Shown: positions 42,325 through 51,270 of the stretch, in pieces | Layout of the letters: every line of letters begins with the position of its first letter | How positions within the stretch are numbered: position 1 is the first letter of the stretch | Assembly: GCA_963749575.1 (NCBI GenBank) | Contig: CAVVNM010000014.1 | Coordinates: forward strand, 1,116,001-1,180,000 | Source of the DNA: JAMXLO01 sp963749575 | Lineage (GTDB): Bacteria; Pseudomonadota; Alphaproteobacteria; Acetobacterales; Acetobacteraceae | Direction: 5' to 3' | Length of the DNA stretch: 64,000 nt | Notes under the pieces: generated by a model | What the model was told of the DNA's origin: nothing | The model's database searches: none | What the model saw: only the letters and a program-made list of their open reading frames with translations | Program-made: the position numbers and the translations under genes

Positions 42325-44814
42325 CTATAAGGTGCGCGGCGCCACGTTCCAGATGTCCTCGGCGTATTCGCGGATCGCGCGATCGGAGGAGAACCAGCCG
42401 ACGTTCGCGGTATTCAGCACGGTGGAGCGCCACCAGGCGCGCCGGTCGTGCCAACGTGCGGCAACCCGCGCCTGCATCGCGGCAAAGGCGGCGAAGTCCG
42501 CGGTCACCATGAAGTGGTCGTTGCCGGTCAGTTCATCGATCAGCTCGCGGTACCGCTGCGGCTCGTCCGGCGAGAACACGCCATAGGCCACGGCTTCCAA
42601 CACCTCTTGCAGCGCCGGCAGCTGCTCGATCGTCTCGCTCGCGCCGGGCCCGCGCTTGCGACGCTCCACCACCTCTTCCGCGGTCAGGCCGAAGATGAAG
42701 ATATTGTCGTCGCCGACGCGTTCGCGGAGCTCGACGTTGGCGCCATCCAGCGTGCCAATGGTCAGCGCGCCGTTGAGCGCCAGCTTCATGTTGCCGGTGC
42801 CGGATGCCTCCATCCCGGCGGTGGAAATCTGCTCCGACAGGTCGGCGGCGGGAATGATCAGCTCTGCCAGGCTGACATTGTAGTCGGGGATGAACACGAC
42901 CTTCAGCAGTCCGCCCAGCGCCGGGTCGTTGTTGATCACATGCGCCACGTCGTTGATCAGCTTGATGATCAGCTTGGCGCGGCGATAACTGCCGGCCGCC
43001 TTGCCGGCGAAGATCTTCACCCGCGGCACCCAGTTGGAGGTCGGCCGCGCGCGCATCTCGTTGTACTGCGCAATCGTCTCCAGGATGTTGAGCAACTGAC
43101 GCTTGTATTCGTGGATGCGCTTGATGTGCACGTCGAACAGCGCGTCGGGGTTCAGCGTGATCTCCAGGCGCTCCGCCACCCGCTTCGCCAGCACCTGTTT
43201 GTTGCCGCGGCGGATGCGCGCAAGCCGCTCATGGATCGCCGTGTCGTCCGCAGCGCTCGCGAAATCCGCCAGTGCCTCCGCGTCATCCATCACCCGCCCG
43301 CCGATGACTTCGGCGAGCAGGGCGGTGAGGTTCGGATTCGCCGCGAACAGCCAGCGCCGCAGCGTGATGCCGTTGGTCTTGTTGACGATGCGGTCGGGAT
43401 ACAGCAGGTGCAGCTCACGGAACACGGTCTGTCGCATCAGCTCGGTGTGCAGCGCGGACACGCCATTGACCTTGTGCGACCCGAGGAAGGCGAGCGAGCT
43501 CATGCGCACACGGCGGCCGGCATTGTCATCGATCAGCGAGAGAGCGGCGAGCGGCGGGCCATCGGTCCGCGGCAAGGCACACACAGCGTCGAGGTGCAGT
43601 CGGTTGATCTGATAGACGATCTGCATATGGCGCGGCAGCAGCCGCTCCATCAGCGAAACCGGCCAGCTCTCCAGCGCCTCGGGCAGCAGCGTATGGTTGG
43701 TGTAGGAGATGGTGTCCGTGGTGATGCGCCATGCCTCATCCCACGGCAATTCGTGCAGATCGAGCAGGATACGCATCAATTCGGCGACGGCGATCGCCGG
43801 ATGCGTGTCGTTCAACTGGATCGATGCCTTGTCCGGCAGCAGGCGAATGTCGCCGTTCTGCTGGCGCATGTGCCGCGCCACCAGGTCCTGCAGCGACGCG
43901 GATGTGAAGAAGAACTCCTGACGCAGCCGCAGTTCCTGCCCCGCCGGCGTTTCATCGTTCGGATAAAGCACCTGCGAGATAGCGTTCGCGCGGTTGCGCG
44001 GCTCCAGCGCGCGGATGTGATCGCCACGGTTGAACGCGTCGAGCCGCAGCGGGTCGGCTGCCCGCGCCGACCAAAGCCGCAATGTGTTGGCGTAGTGTCC
44101 GCGCCAGCCGACCACCGGTGTGTCGTAGGCGACCGCGTCCACGGTTTCCGAGGGCAGCCAGACATGGCGTGTCGTGCCGTCGGCCGCCGTCCGGGTCTCG
44201 ACCGTGCCGCCGAAGCCGACCAGATGGGTGGCGTCCGGCCGCGCTACCTCCCAGGGGTTGCCGAAGGTCAGCCAGTTCTCCGGGTATTCCTGTTGCCAGC
44301 CGTCCTTGATGACCTGGCGGAACATGCCGTGGTCGTAGCGGATGCCGTAGCCGTGGGCGGCGATGCGCAGCGTCGCCATGCTTTCCATGAAGCAGGCAGC
44401 GAGGCGCCCGAGGCCGCCGTTGCCGAGCGCCGCATCGTGCTCTACGTTACGTAACCGATCGTAATCCACTCCGAGTTCGGCCAACGCCGCGCGCATGCGA
44501 TCGACCAGGCCCAGGTTGCTGAGCGAGTCGTGCAGCAGCCGGCCGATCAGGAATTCCAGTGACAGGTAATAGACGCGTTTGCCCTGGGAGACGTAGTTGG
44601 TGCGGGTCGAGGCCAACCAGCGCTCCAGTACGTGGTCACGCACCGCGAGCGCGGCGGCCATGAACCAGTCCCAGTCGGTAGAGACGATAGGGTCGCGGCC
44701 GACGGCATAGGTCAGCTTCGCGACCACACTTTGGCGCAGCGCGGCGATGTCCTCGTCTTCCGCAGGGATCGCGATGCGCGAGGCATCTGCGCTGGAGATC
44801 AGGGCTGAGCTCAT
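42325..44814 (-). CDS. glgP: Glycogen/maltodextrin phosphorylase
   Basis: 829-residue phosphorylase that releases glucose 1-phosphate from alpha-1,4-glucans. Motifs: YYLSLEFLIGRLL, EHDAALGNGGLGRLAACFM, and the PLP lysine in GTGNMKLALNGALTIGTLD, followed by ANVELRERVG. Length and order match the family. ATG at 44814 preferred; an upstream TTG at 44847 would add 11 residues. No other glg gene is adjacent. It could feed glucose 6-phosphate, via phosphoglucomutase, to Fgd, but that is speculation. Confidence 0.96.
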   Translation of the reverse strand: MSSALISSADASRIAIPAEDEDIAALRQSVVAKLTYAVGRDPIVSTDWDWFMAAALAVRDHVLERWLASTRTNYVSQGKRVYYLSLEFLIGRLLHDSLSNLGLVDRMRAALAELGVDYDRLRNVEHDAALGNGGLGRLAACFMESMATLRIAAHGYGIRYDHGMFRQVIKDGWQQEYPENWLTFGNPWEVARPDATHLVGFGGTVETRTAADGTTRHVWLPSETVDAVAYDTPVVGWRGHYANTLRLWSARAADPLRLDAFNRGDHIRALEPRNRANAISQVLYPNDETPAGQELRLRQEFFFTSASLQDLVARHMRQQNGDIRLLPDKASIQLNDTHPAIAVAELMRILLDLHELPWDEAWRITTDTISYTNHTLLPEALESWPVSLMERLLPRHMQIVYQINRLHLDAVCALPRTDGPPLAALSLIDDNAGRRVRMSSLAFLGSHKVNGVSALHTELMRQTVFRELHLLYPDRIVNKTNGITLRRWLFAANPNLTALLAEVIGGRVMDDAEALADFASAADDTAIHERLARIRRGNKQVLAKRVAERLEITLNPDALFDVHIKRIHEYKRQLLNILETIAQYNEMRARPTSNWVPRVKIFAGKAAGSYRRAKLIIKLINDVAHVINNDPALGGLLKVVFIPDYNVSLAELIIPAADLSEQISTAGMEASGTGNMKLALNGALTIGTLDGANVELRERVGDDNIFIFGLTAEEVVERRKRGPGASETIEQLPALQEVLEAVAYGVFSPDEPQRYRELIDELTGNDHFMVTADFAAFAAMQARVAARWHDRRAWWRSTVLNTANVGWFSSDRAIREYAEDIWNVAPRTL

Positions 44815-44879
44815 GATTGTCGGGTTTTCCGGCGAGAACGGAAACAACAGGTTAACGAAGACTTTGCCGTCCCGCCGGC

Positions 44880-45761
44880 TTAGGTCAAAAATTCATGTAC
44901 CGAGCGCACGAATTGGTCGAGCCTGTCATGGTGCACCCAGTGCCCGGCGCCCTCCACGCCCAGTATCCGCGCATTCCGGAAGTAACCGGCGCGGCCATCG
45001 GCCGCCGGGTTCTTCGCCCAGCTTTCCTTGCCATAGACCAGCAATGTCGGGCACGCGATGCGCGACCACAGTGCCGCGATCTCCTGCCGCGTCATGTCAT
45101 AGGGCGGCCAGACGCGGATATAGTTGTCGAACTTCCAGCTGTAGGTGCCGTCCTCGTTCTGGTTCACGCCGTGCTGGGTGAGATGTCGCGCCTGCTCGGC
45201 TGACAGGTGCGGATTCTCCTCCTGCATCCGTCGCAGCGCATCGTCGATCGAGGCGTAGCGCCGCGGCAGCCGGCCCGACAGCGAGCGCTGCTCGTCGATC
45301 CAATCGCGCATGCGTTGGTCAATCGGGCGGCCTGGCTTCTCGCCGGGTGGGCGCGGCGGCGGGCCGATGCCCTCGATCACCACCAGTCGGCGCACCGCGT
45401 CGGGATAGATGCCGGCGTAGCGGGAGGCGATGTTGCCGCCGAGCGAATGGGCAATGATGGCGACCGGCGCCAGTTCCTGCTGATGGATCAGTTGCGCCAG
45501 ATCGTAGATGTAGCTCGCCATCGTGTAGTGGCCCGATGCCGACCAGGCGGAATCGCCATGGCCGCGCAGATCGGGCGCAATGACATGATATTCGTCGCGC
45601 AGCGCCGCGGCCACCCAGTCCCAGTTGCGGCAGTGGTCGCGCCCGCCATGCAGCAGCAGCAACGGCGGAGCGGACGGATTGCCCCAATCGACGTAATGCA
45701 GGCGCAGCCGTTGCGAGAAATAGACCCGGGAGGTGGGGCCGGACGGCATCGTGACGCTCAT
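44880..45761 (-). CDS. Alpha/beta hydrolase
   Basis: 293-residue hydrolase with nucleophile elbow IIAHSLGGNIASRYAG, oxyanion region LLLHGGRDHCRNWDW, PDLRGHGDSAW and the terminal histidine in VEGAGHWVHHDRLDQF. Cap-domain features resemble epoxide-hydrolase/esterase-like members, but the serine nucleophile indicates esterase-type chemistry. It ends 65 bases before glgP on the same strand. Substrate unknown. Confidence 0.88.
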   Translation of the reverse strand: MSVTMPSGPTSRVYFSQRLRLHYVDWGNPSAPPLLLLHGGRDHCRNWDWVAAALRDEYHVIAPDLRGHGDSAWSASGHYTMASYIYDLAQLIHQQELAPVAIIAHSLGGNIASRYAGIYPDAVRRLVVIEGIGPPPRPPGEKPGRPIDQRMRDWIDEQRSLSGRLPRRYASIDDALRRMQEENPHLSAEQARHLTQHGVNQNEDGTYSWKFDNYIRVWPPYDMTRQEIAALWSRIACPTLLVYGKESWAKNPAADGRAGYFRNARILGVEGAGHWVHHDRLDQFVRSVHEFLT

Positions 45762-45841
45762 AGAATATCAGTTTGCCGCATAACCGGCAGGCCGACCAGG
45801 GTTGGCTTGACCGTCTCGGATCAGTGGATCGCGTGGCTCGG

Positions 45842-47755
45842 CTACCATGTCGGCTGCATCGAGCGTCGCATCCTCGAGGTCCCGCTATTCTGTCGGGTCG
45901 GTCCGCAAGTCGCCGATCCGACCTGCCATCGTGCGGCGCGCCGGCAAACCGATGCGCGCCGCCGCAGCCGGCGCCGGACCCGATCCAGGATGCATCCCGT
46001 GACCACCAGCGGGGCACACCCGGCGGCGTCCCACGCCAGCGCAGCGAACGATGGATGCAGCGCCGTGACCGCCCCGCCATTGGCGAAATGGCGGCGATCG
46101 CCGGTGTCCAGGTAACTCTCTGTCGGAAGCCACTCGGCTAACACCACGTCGTGTGCATCGAGTTCGACGTGCCAGTAGGTGACGCATCGCACTGCCACCT
46201 GCGCAATGGTCTCACCGTTCACGAGGTACTTGATCGGGATCAGCACGCCATCGGCAAATACCGCATGGTCGGGTGAAAGCACCAGCGGACGCCGCGGCAG
46301 GCCTGCGCCAAAGGCATTTGCCGCGACGCGGACCGGCAGCACAGTATGCGCGCGCGGGTGGCCTGCGATTACTACGGTGCGATGTCCAAGCCAGCGAACC
46401 GGCCGAAACGGCCGGCCGATCAGCGTCGCGGCCTCGTCATCCAAGCGCAGATGTTCCACGTTCACTTCGCCGCGGCGGGTCAGAATGCGCGTTCCGGCGG
46501 CGAAGCAGGGCAGCGTCACAGTGCTGCCGCTGCTGTCGCTGCTCAGCGCGAATTGGCCGTCGGTGTAGCTGCCCAGCAGCGTGAGGCTGGCGACGGACGT
46601 GCCGGCGCTGTCCAGCGTCAAGGTACCGATGCCTGGTGCTGTCTGCGAATAATGCGGGCTATCGGCGCTGACGCCCTGCAGAATGATCGAGTCGCCGTTG
46701 GCAAAGCCGGAGATCGGCGGCGTATCGCCCGGGTCGATTGGGCCGCCCGCGCCGAGAGCAATGTCCAGCGTCGTATTGGAACGTAGATCGACGGTGCCGC
46801 CCACGCCCGGTCCGATGGTGAGCGAACCAGGCACGTCGATATGGCCTGTCCCGCCGATGATGGTCAGGGTCCCGCCGTCAGCAGTGATCGTGCCGTTGTT
46901 GGTGCTGCTGCTCAATGTGGTGCCGTCGAATTCGAGACTTCCGTTGTTCACGACATCGTTCAAGGCGGACGTCGTAAGAAAGACAAAGTCGCCGTTGTTG
47001 AGCACCGGCCCGGAGATCGTGGCGGTCCCAACGGATCGTAACAGGCTGCTGGCAAAGACCTGCGCGCCAGGGTCAACGGTGATGGTGCCGGCCGTCGCGG
47101 TACCCGCGGTGCCGATCTCGAGGATGGAGGTGGGATCGAGGCTGACGCTTCCGTCAGTGATCGTGAGGGCACCGAGTTGCACGCTGGCGTGATTGCTAAC
47201 ATCGAGCGACCCGCTCGCAATCGGCAATGTCGGCGGCCCCGGCACCAGGACGACTGTGCCGAGGTTGAGCACGCCGCTGATGCGCACGGCACCGCCATCG
47301 ACGCGCAGGTCTCCTGCGACAATTCCGGCGCTTCCCGTAGCGAGTGTCGCTCCCGCGCCGACATCGACGACGCCGGCATTCAACACCTCCGTGTATATGC
47401 CGGGTTCGAGATGCAGCGCGCCAACTGTCACCGTGGTGGCGATGACATCGCCGGTCAGGGTGATATCGCTGGTAGTCGACGGGGGTGTTGGATTTATGGT
47501 GAAAGGCGGGTTCGCGACCGTGAACGAGCCTAGCGTGAAATCCCCCGCCAGCGTCACGCCGTAGTTGACCGTCAGATCGAGCGCACTTGCCGGACCGGCG
47601 ACGCTGATCGCTCCCACTCCTGGTCCATCGATCACGCCGGTATCGGCGGCGCCTGGGGTGGCGATTGCCGCAAGCCCAGTCGTTAAATTGAACCAATTGC
47701 TGGCCGTATTCCAATCGCCCGAGCCGCTGGTGGTCCAGGAATACGAGTTGCCCAT
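45842..47755 (-). CDS. Hint-domain surface protein with beta-repeat region
   Basis: 637-residue protein. Residues 1-420 are Gly/Thr/Val-rich repeats typical of extracellular beta-solenoid adhesins (NSYSWTTSGSGDWNTASNWF at the start, then many T/V-G turns). A Hint_2 autoprocessing domain begins near 427 with CFAAGTRILTRRGEVNVEHL and includes VRWLGHRTVVIAGHP, LVLSPDHAVFADGVLIPIKY and HVELDAHDVVLAEWLPTESY. Such proteins are frequent in Acetobacteraceae. No classical signal peptide is visible; secretion is probably by type I or similar. The last 45 residues are Arg-rich and may be out of frame. Confidence 0.85.
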   Translation of the reverse strand: MGNSYSWTTSGSGDWNTASNWFNLTTGLAAIATPGAADTGVIDGPGVGAISVAGPASALDLTVNYGVTLAGDFTLGSFTVANPPFTINPTPPSTTSDITLTGDVIATTVTVGALHLEPGIYTEVLNAGVVDVGAGATLATGSAGIVAGDLRVDGGAVRISGVLNLGTVVLVPGPPTLPIASGSLDVSNHASVQLGALTITDGSVSLDPTSILEIGTAGTATAGTITVDPGAQVFASSLLRSVGTATISGPVLNNGDFVFLTTSALNDVVNNGSLEFDGTTLSSSTNNGTITADGGTLTIIGGTGHIDVPGSLTIGPGVGGTVDLRSNTTLDIALGAGGPIDPGDTPPISGFANGDSIILQGVSADSPHYSQTAPGIGTLTLDSAGTSVASLTLLGSYTDGQFALSSDSSGSTVTLPCFAAGTRILTRRGEVNVEHLRLDDEAATLIGRPFRPVRWLGHRTVVIAGHPRAHTVLPVRVAANAFGAGLPRRPLVLSPDHAVFADGVLIPIKYLVNGETIAQVAVRCVTYWHVELDAHDVVLAEWLPTESYLDTGDRRHFANGGAVTALHPSFAALAWDAAGCAPLVVTGCILDRVRRRLRRRASVCRRAARWQVGSATCGPTRQNSGTSRMRRSMQPTW

Positions 47756-47807
47756 GTCTGCGTCCCTTCACCCAGGATGCCGGCCGGTATGACCGGGCGG
47801 GTCGAAC

Positions 47808-49202
47808 TCACCCGACCGGTGGCCGCTGCTGGTGCCACTCGGTGCCCCGCTCGTATGCCGCTGCCACCCGCAGCACGGTCGCGTCGTCGAAGTAACGGCC
47901 GACAAACTGTACCGACAGCGGCAGACCGCCGCGCGACAGCCCCGCCATCATCGCCAGCGCCGGGTGACCGGTGACATTGAACGGCGTGCGCGCCTGGCGC
48001 GGATAGGTGCGAGTGGTTTCCGCGGCGTCCTCGATCCGGCTCGCCGGGTCCATGGAGCTCGCGCAGATCAGCACATCGCAATCGCGGAACGCTGCCTCGA
48101 CCGCGGCGATCATCTGTAGCCGCCGGCGCTGCGCACCGACATAGTCGCCGGCGGTCATGAACGCGCCCGGCAGCAACCGTTGGCGAGACAACTGCCCGTA
48201 GTCGCCGGGCCGCGAACGCAGCCAGGGCGCGTGGATCGACCAGGCCTCGCTGCACAGGATCACCCGGTTCACCGCGGCGAACTCGTTGAGCGATGGCAGC
48301 GTGACGTTGCGCAGTTCGGCGCCGTCGGCCTGCAGGATGCGCGCCGCGTCCTCGACCGCCGCAGCGACCTCCGGGTGTGCCGGCTTGTCCAGCTCGTGGA
48401 AGTGCCGCACGAAGCCCACGCGCAGGCCGCGCACACCGCGATCCAGCAGGCGGCCGAAATATCGCGCATCGGTCACGGCACTGCCGGGATCGGCGGGATC
48501 GTGCCCGGCGATCGCGTCCAGCAACAGCGCGTTGTCAGCCACCGTGCGGGTCAGTGGCCCGAGATGGTCGAGCGTGAACGACAGCGGGAATGCACCACGC
48601 CGCGACACCAGCCCATAGGTCGGCTTCAGCCCGACGATGCCGCAGGCGGAGGCGGGGTTGCGCACCGATCCCCCGGTGTCGGAGCCGAGCGCCAGCGGAA
48701 ACAGTCCGGCGCACACGCCGGCGCCGGAACCGGACGACGAACCGCCGGGATGGTGTTCCGGGTTCCACGGATTGCGCGCCGGCGGGAACGGCAGGTCGAA
48801 GCTCGGGCCGCCGATGGCGAATTCGTGGGTGGAGAGCTTGCCCAGGATGATCGCGCCAGCCTGACGCAGCTGCGCGATCACTGCGGCGTCTGTGGCGGCG
48901 ACATTGTCGATCAGGATCTTCGAGTGGCATGTGGTCGGCAGTCCCGCGACATCGATGATGTCCTTGATGCCGACCGGCACCCCGTGCAGCGGTCCGCGCA
49001 CCCGCCCGGCGGCGATCTCGGCCTCGGCGGCACGCGCCGCGTCCATCGCGGCCTCGGCATCCAGCCGGACGAAGGCGTGCAGCCTCGGGTCCAGCCGCTC
49101 GATCCGCGCCAGCAGCGCGGTCAGCAGTTCGACCGGCGAGAGGCGGCGGGCAGCGAATTCCCGTACCGCCTGTGCAGCGGTCAGCCAGTGCAACTCGGTC
49201 AC
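47808..49202 (-). CDS. Amidase (amidase-signature family)
   Basis: 464-residue amidase. The Ser-cisSer-Lys triad is visible: lysine in GVPVGIKDIIDVAG, serines in GGSSSGSGAG and SDTGGSVRNPASACGIVGLK. It hydrolyses an amide to acid and ammonia; AtzE-like members remove a carboxamide with the help of a small AtzG subunit. The GTG at 49202 overlaps the stop of the small upstream gene (GTGA), and the upstream extension of the frame is only the shadow of that gene. A terminator-like hairpin lies in the leader. Confidence 0.92.
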   Translation of the reverse strand: MTELHWLTAAQAVREFAARRLSPVELLTALLARIERLDPRLHAFVRLDAEAAMDAARAAEAEIAAGRVRGPLHGVPVGIKDIIDVAGLPTTCHSKILIDNVAATDAAVIAQLRQAGAIILGKLSTHEFAIGGPSFDLPFPPARNPWNPEHHPGGSSSGSGAGVCAGLFPLALGSDTGGSVRNPASACGIVGLKPTYGLVSRRGAFPLSFTLDHLGPLTRTVADNALLLDAIAGHDPADPGSAVTDARYFGRLLDRGVRGLRVGFVRHFHELDKPAHPEVAAAVEDAARILQADGAELRNVTLPSLNEFAAVNRVILCSEAWSIHAPWLRSRPGDYGQLSRQRLLPGAFMTAGDYVGAQRRRLQMIAAVEAAFRDCDVLICASSMDPASRIEDAAETTRTYPRQARTPFNVTGHPALAMMAGLSRGGLPLSVQFVGRYFDDATVLRVAAAYERGTEWHQQRPPVG

Positions 49203-49381
49203 AGCCCAGTGCCCGCGCGCATCGGCGGCCAGGGTTCCGCGGCGGGATCGGTCGGGTATTCGATCGCGCCCTGGTTGCCGAGTGCCTGCTGCGCCGCCAG
49301 CGCCACGTCCTCGGGGAATTCCGCCAGCGCCTTGTCGAGGCCCGCGGCGTGCGCCAGCTTCGCGATCAGTTCCTGGTCCAT
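49199..49381 (-). CDS. AtzG-like small subunit
   Basis: 60-residue protein (MDQELIAKLAHAAGLDKALA, then EFPEDVALAAQQALGNQGAI) ending in a short proline-rich tail PAAEPWPPMRAG. Size, helical N-terminus and coupling to the downstream amidase match AtzG/DUF4089-type partners, which bind and support amidases. The start at 49381 is preferred; an ATG at 49411 would add 10 residues. Identification rests on context plus the short helical pattern. Confidence 0.65.
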   Translation of the reverse strand: MDQELIAKLAHAAGLDKALAEFPEDVALAAQQALGNQGAIEYPTDPAAEPWPPMRAGTGL

Positions 49382-49420
49382 CTCGGTCTCCGCGCCGGTC
49401 GCGCCGATCATGCGATCGGT

Positions 49421-49630
49421 GGCGCGGGAACGGAAGCCGGCGAAAAGCGGGCGGGCGAAAAAAGGGCGGTGCAGCGTTGCGCCGCACCGCCCGAGGGGGC
49501 CGCGCCACGATGGCGCGACATCGGGGAGGAAACAGGACACCGGCAAACGCCGGCTCCATGGGTGATGATATGGGGCAAGAGCTTATGAAACGGTAACGAT
49601 GGCACGGGTTGGCGCGAAATTGCGGTCAGC
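49421..49630. repeat. 210-bp direct repeat, copy 1
   Basis: Almost identical to 51271-51480 (a few substitutions such as GGAAGCC/GGAACCC). It covers the leader of the amidase operon. The right edge at 49630 coincides exactly with the start of a truncated IS4 transposase. It contains a strong GC hairpin plus smaller ones (GCGCCA-TCG-TGGCGC and CCGGC-AAAC-GCCGG). Confidence 0.9.
49464..49492 (-). terminator. Intrinsic-terminator-like hairpin in amidase leader
   Basis: GGGCGGTGC pairs with GCACCGCCC over an 11-base loop region, and on the minus strand the stem is followed by TTTTTT. It is about 75 bases upstream of the AtzG-like start, so it could be a terminator of upstream transcripts or an attenuator in the amidase leader. 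Confidence 0.6.
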
Positions 49631-49936
49631 TTCGGCATGGGGCTCGGATCGATGCATGTCAGCACCCCGGACCGGCGCGACCGCCTGTGGCTGATCAACG
49701 CCTTCGCAGTGGTCTTGCTGACCCTCCTGGGCGCCGCCGGAGAACAACTGGGCTACGATCGGCACCTCAAGACCAACACGACCAAGCGCCGCACTCATTC
49801 ACTGTTCCGTCAAGGAAGCGTGCTTTACGAACTCATGCCCAACGTGTCCGACCGTCTGCTCCTGCCTCTGCTCAGGCGGTTCGAACAGATGCTCGCAGGC
49901 CAGCCACTCTTCATGCGAACGTTCGGTGCCGTGTGA
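49631..49936 (+). pseudogene. IS4-family transposase, C-terminal fragment
   Basis: About 100 codons (FGMGLGSMHVSTPDRRDRLW, LLTLLGAAGEQLGYDRHLKT, KRRTHSLFRQGSVLYELMP) match the C-terminal end of IS4-type transposases. The 5-prime part and catalytic DDE core are missing. The fragment begins exactly at the boundary of the 210-bp repeat, marking a recombination junction. Confidence 0.85.
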
Positions 49937-50410
49937 AAATGAGGGGAGTCATGAGGCGTCTTCCGCCATCCCGTTCTGACGTCGAATCCAGCTGCGTTTT
50001 TGCCATCTCCTGCTCTGTTTGTGATTGCTGACGGGACCCAAGCTGACGGGATCCAAGGCTAAAGCCAGAATATGGGCTGGCAATACCAGCCCGGGCTGTT
50101 CCAACGATACCCGTCAGGGTTGAGAGGATGTATTTGTCCGCACCCCACGTAGTGAGAGGTGGGATTCTTCGCGTCGCCTAAGGGTTGGGCAGGCAGAATT
50201 GAGACGGCAAGGGAAAAGCGCCCGCTCGGTTGAGCAGATGTGGTTGGATTGATTGAGCTTTTGTACCAGCTGCCGACCCCCCCTGCTGTCGGCATCGTCC
50301 AAAACCTCAATGATATCAAAACCACGGGTGCCTTCCCCATCCCTTTATGGCCGGTAAGGGGTGATGCGGTCAGGTAGCAGCCACGCAGCAAGGGATTGGC
50401 GACACCCGAC
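49937..50410. other. Gap of about 475 bases without recognised gene
   Basis: Lower in GC than the flanks. Open frames up to 110 codons exist on the minus strand but have no features I recognise. Probably the tail of the IS4 remnant and other decayed mobile DNA upstream of the toxin-antitoxin pair. Confidence 0.4.
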
Positions 50411-50411
50411 G

Positions 50412-50433
50412 ATCATGATAGGTTACATGTAAC
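50412..50433. promoter_or_regulatory. Palindromic operator candidates before the mazE-like gene
   Basis: Two palindromes lie 18-39 bases upstream of the antitoxin ATG: ATCATGAT (50412-50419) and the perfect 12-base GTTACATGTAAC (50422-50433). Toxin-antitoxin operons are usually autoregulated through such sites, so these are likely antitoxin-binding operators overlapping the promoter. Confidence 0.55.
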
Positions 50434-50450
50434 TGCCCTGGAGGATTGTC

Positions 50451-50669
50451 ATGGCCTCAGCATCGGAGCCCAAGTCCACCCGTGTGAAGGTGAGGGAACA
50501 TCGCGAGCGCCTTCGGTCTCAAGGGCTGCGGCCTATCCAGATTTGGGTGCCGGACGTACGCGCGCCTGCCTTCCGTTCGGAGGCGCACCGCCAATCGCTG
50601 GCCGTTGCAGCGAGCGCCGATGCCCGTAAGGATCAGGCATTCATCGAGGCGGTGTCGGTACTGGGGTGA
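50451..50669 (+). CDS. MazE-like antitoxin (DUF3018 type)
   Basis: 72-residue protein: basic N-terminus (STRVKVREHRERLRSQGLRP) followed by IQIWVPDVRAPAFRSEAHRQ. This is the pattern of DUF3018 antitoxin-MazE-like proteins. GGAGG is positioned 7 bases before the ATG. The toxin gene starts 3 bases after its stop. It should neutralise the adjacent toxin and repress the operon. Confidence 0.85.
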   Translation: MASASEPKSTRVKVREHRERLRSQGLRPIQIWVPDVRAPAFRSEAHRQSLAVAASADARKDQAFIEAVSVLG

Positions 50670-50672
50670 TGA

Positions 50673-51026
50673 ATGAGGCGTGGCGACGTCTGGACCGTCG
50701 CCGGTGGCAAAGATTACGCGGGCAAGCCGCGTCCTGTCGTCGTCGTGCAGGATGACAGCTTCGACGCCACGGATTCGATCACCATCTGCGCGGTTACTAC
50801 GGACGAGACGGAAGCCCCGTTATTTCGCCTGCCTGTGGAACCGAATGAGCGCAACGGGCTGCGGGCGACCTGCCGTCTGATGGTGGACAAGATCACCACC
50901 GTTCCAAAGGCCAAGGTTGGCGCGCGCGTCGGCAGATTGGACGACGAAGATATCCTGCGACTCAATCAGGCTGTACTGGTGTTCCTTGGACTCGCGGTGT
51001 CGCCGAAAACCAAGCAGGAGGCATAA
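50673..51026 (+). CDS. MazF/PemK-family toxin
   Basis: 117-residue endoribonuclease toxin: RRGDVWTVAGGKDYAGKPRP, VVVVQDDSFD, and the CRLMVDKITTVPKAKVGARV segment, typical of MazF/PemK ribosome-independent mRNA interferases. Length is normal and the frame is intact. It is tightly linked to the antitoxin and lies within the segment bounded by the 210-bp repeats. Confidence 0.9.
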   Translation: MRRGDVWTVAGGKDYAGKPRPVVVVQDDSFDATDSITICAVTTDETEAPLFRLPVEPNERNGLRATCRLMVDKITTVPKAKVGARVGRLDDEDILRLNQAVLVFLGLAVSPKTKQEA

Positions 51027-51270
51027 CCGACGGTGGCGCGAAGGATATCTCCATCGGAATCGAGCGACCCTTGCAGCCGATCTCGTCCTGCCGTGCCTTG
51101 ATCGAGCAGCCTTGACAGTTTGGTCGCGGAGCACATCGCAGATCGGCTCCCGCAGCCAGAGCGTCTCGAGCAGCTTCCGGCGTCGGTTCTCGACCGCCGC
51201 CGAGAACGCGCCGCGCGCCGCAGGCGTAAGGCCGCTACGACCTATGTTCGCAGTTCTGCTCTGAAGGGGC
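51027..51270. other. Region between toxin gene and repeat copy 2
   Basis: About 240 bases. A minus-strand frame reads TPAARGAFSAAVENRRRKLL and TLWLREPICDVLRDQTVKAA, which looks protein-like but I cannot assign it; it has no start or stop context of its own and is probably a gene fragment carried with the mobile segment. Confidence 0.35.

Noticed and set aside
42448..44454. Long plus-strand frame of 668 codons opposite glgP
   Set aside because: GC-rich shadow frame of the well-supported glgP gene, with no coherent domain.
49553..49698. Small minus-strand ORFs within the 210-bp repeats
   Set aside because: They are duplicated because the DNA is repeated; no start-site or protein features support translation.
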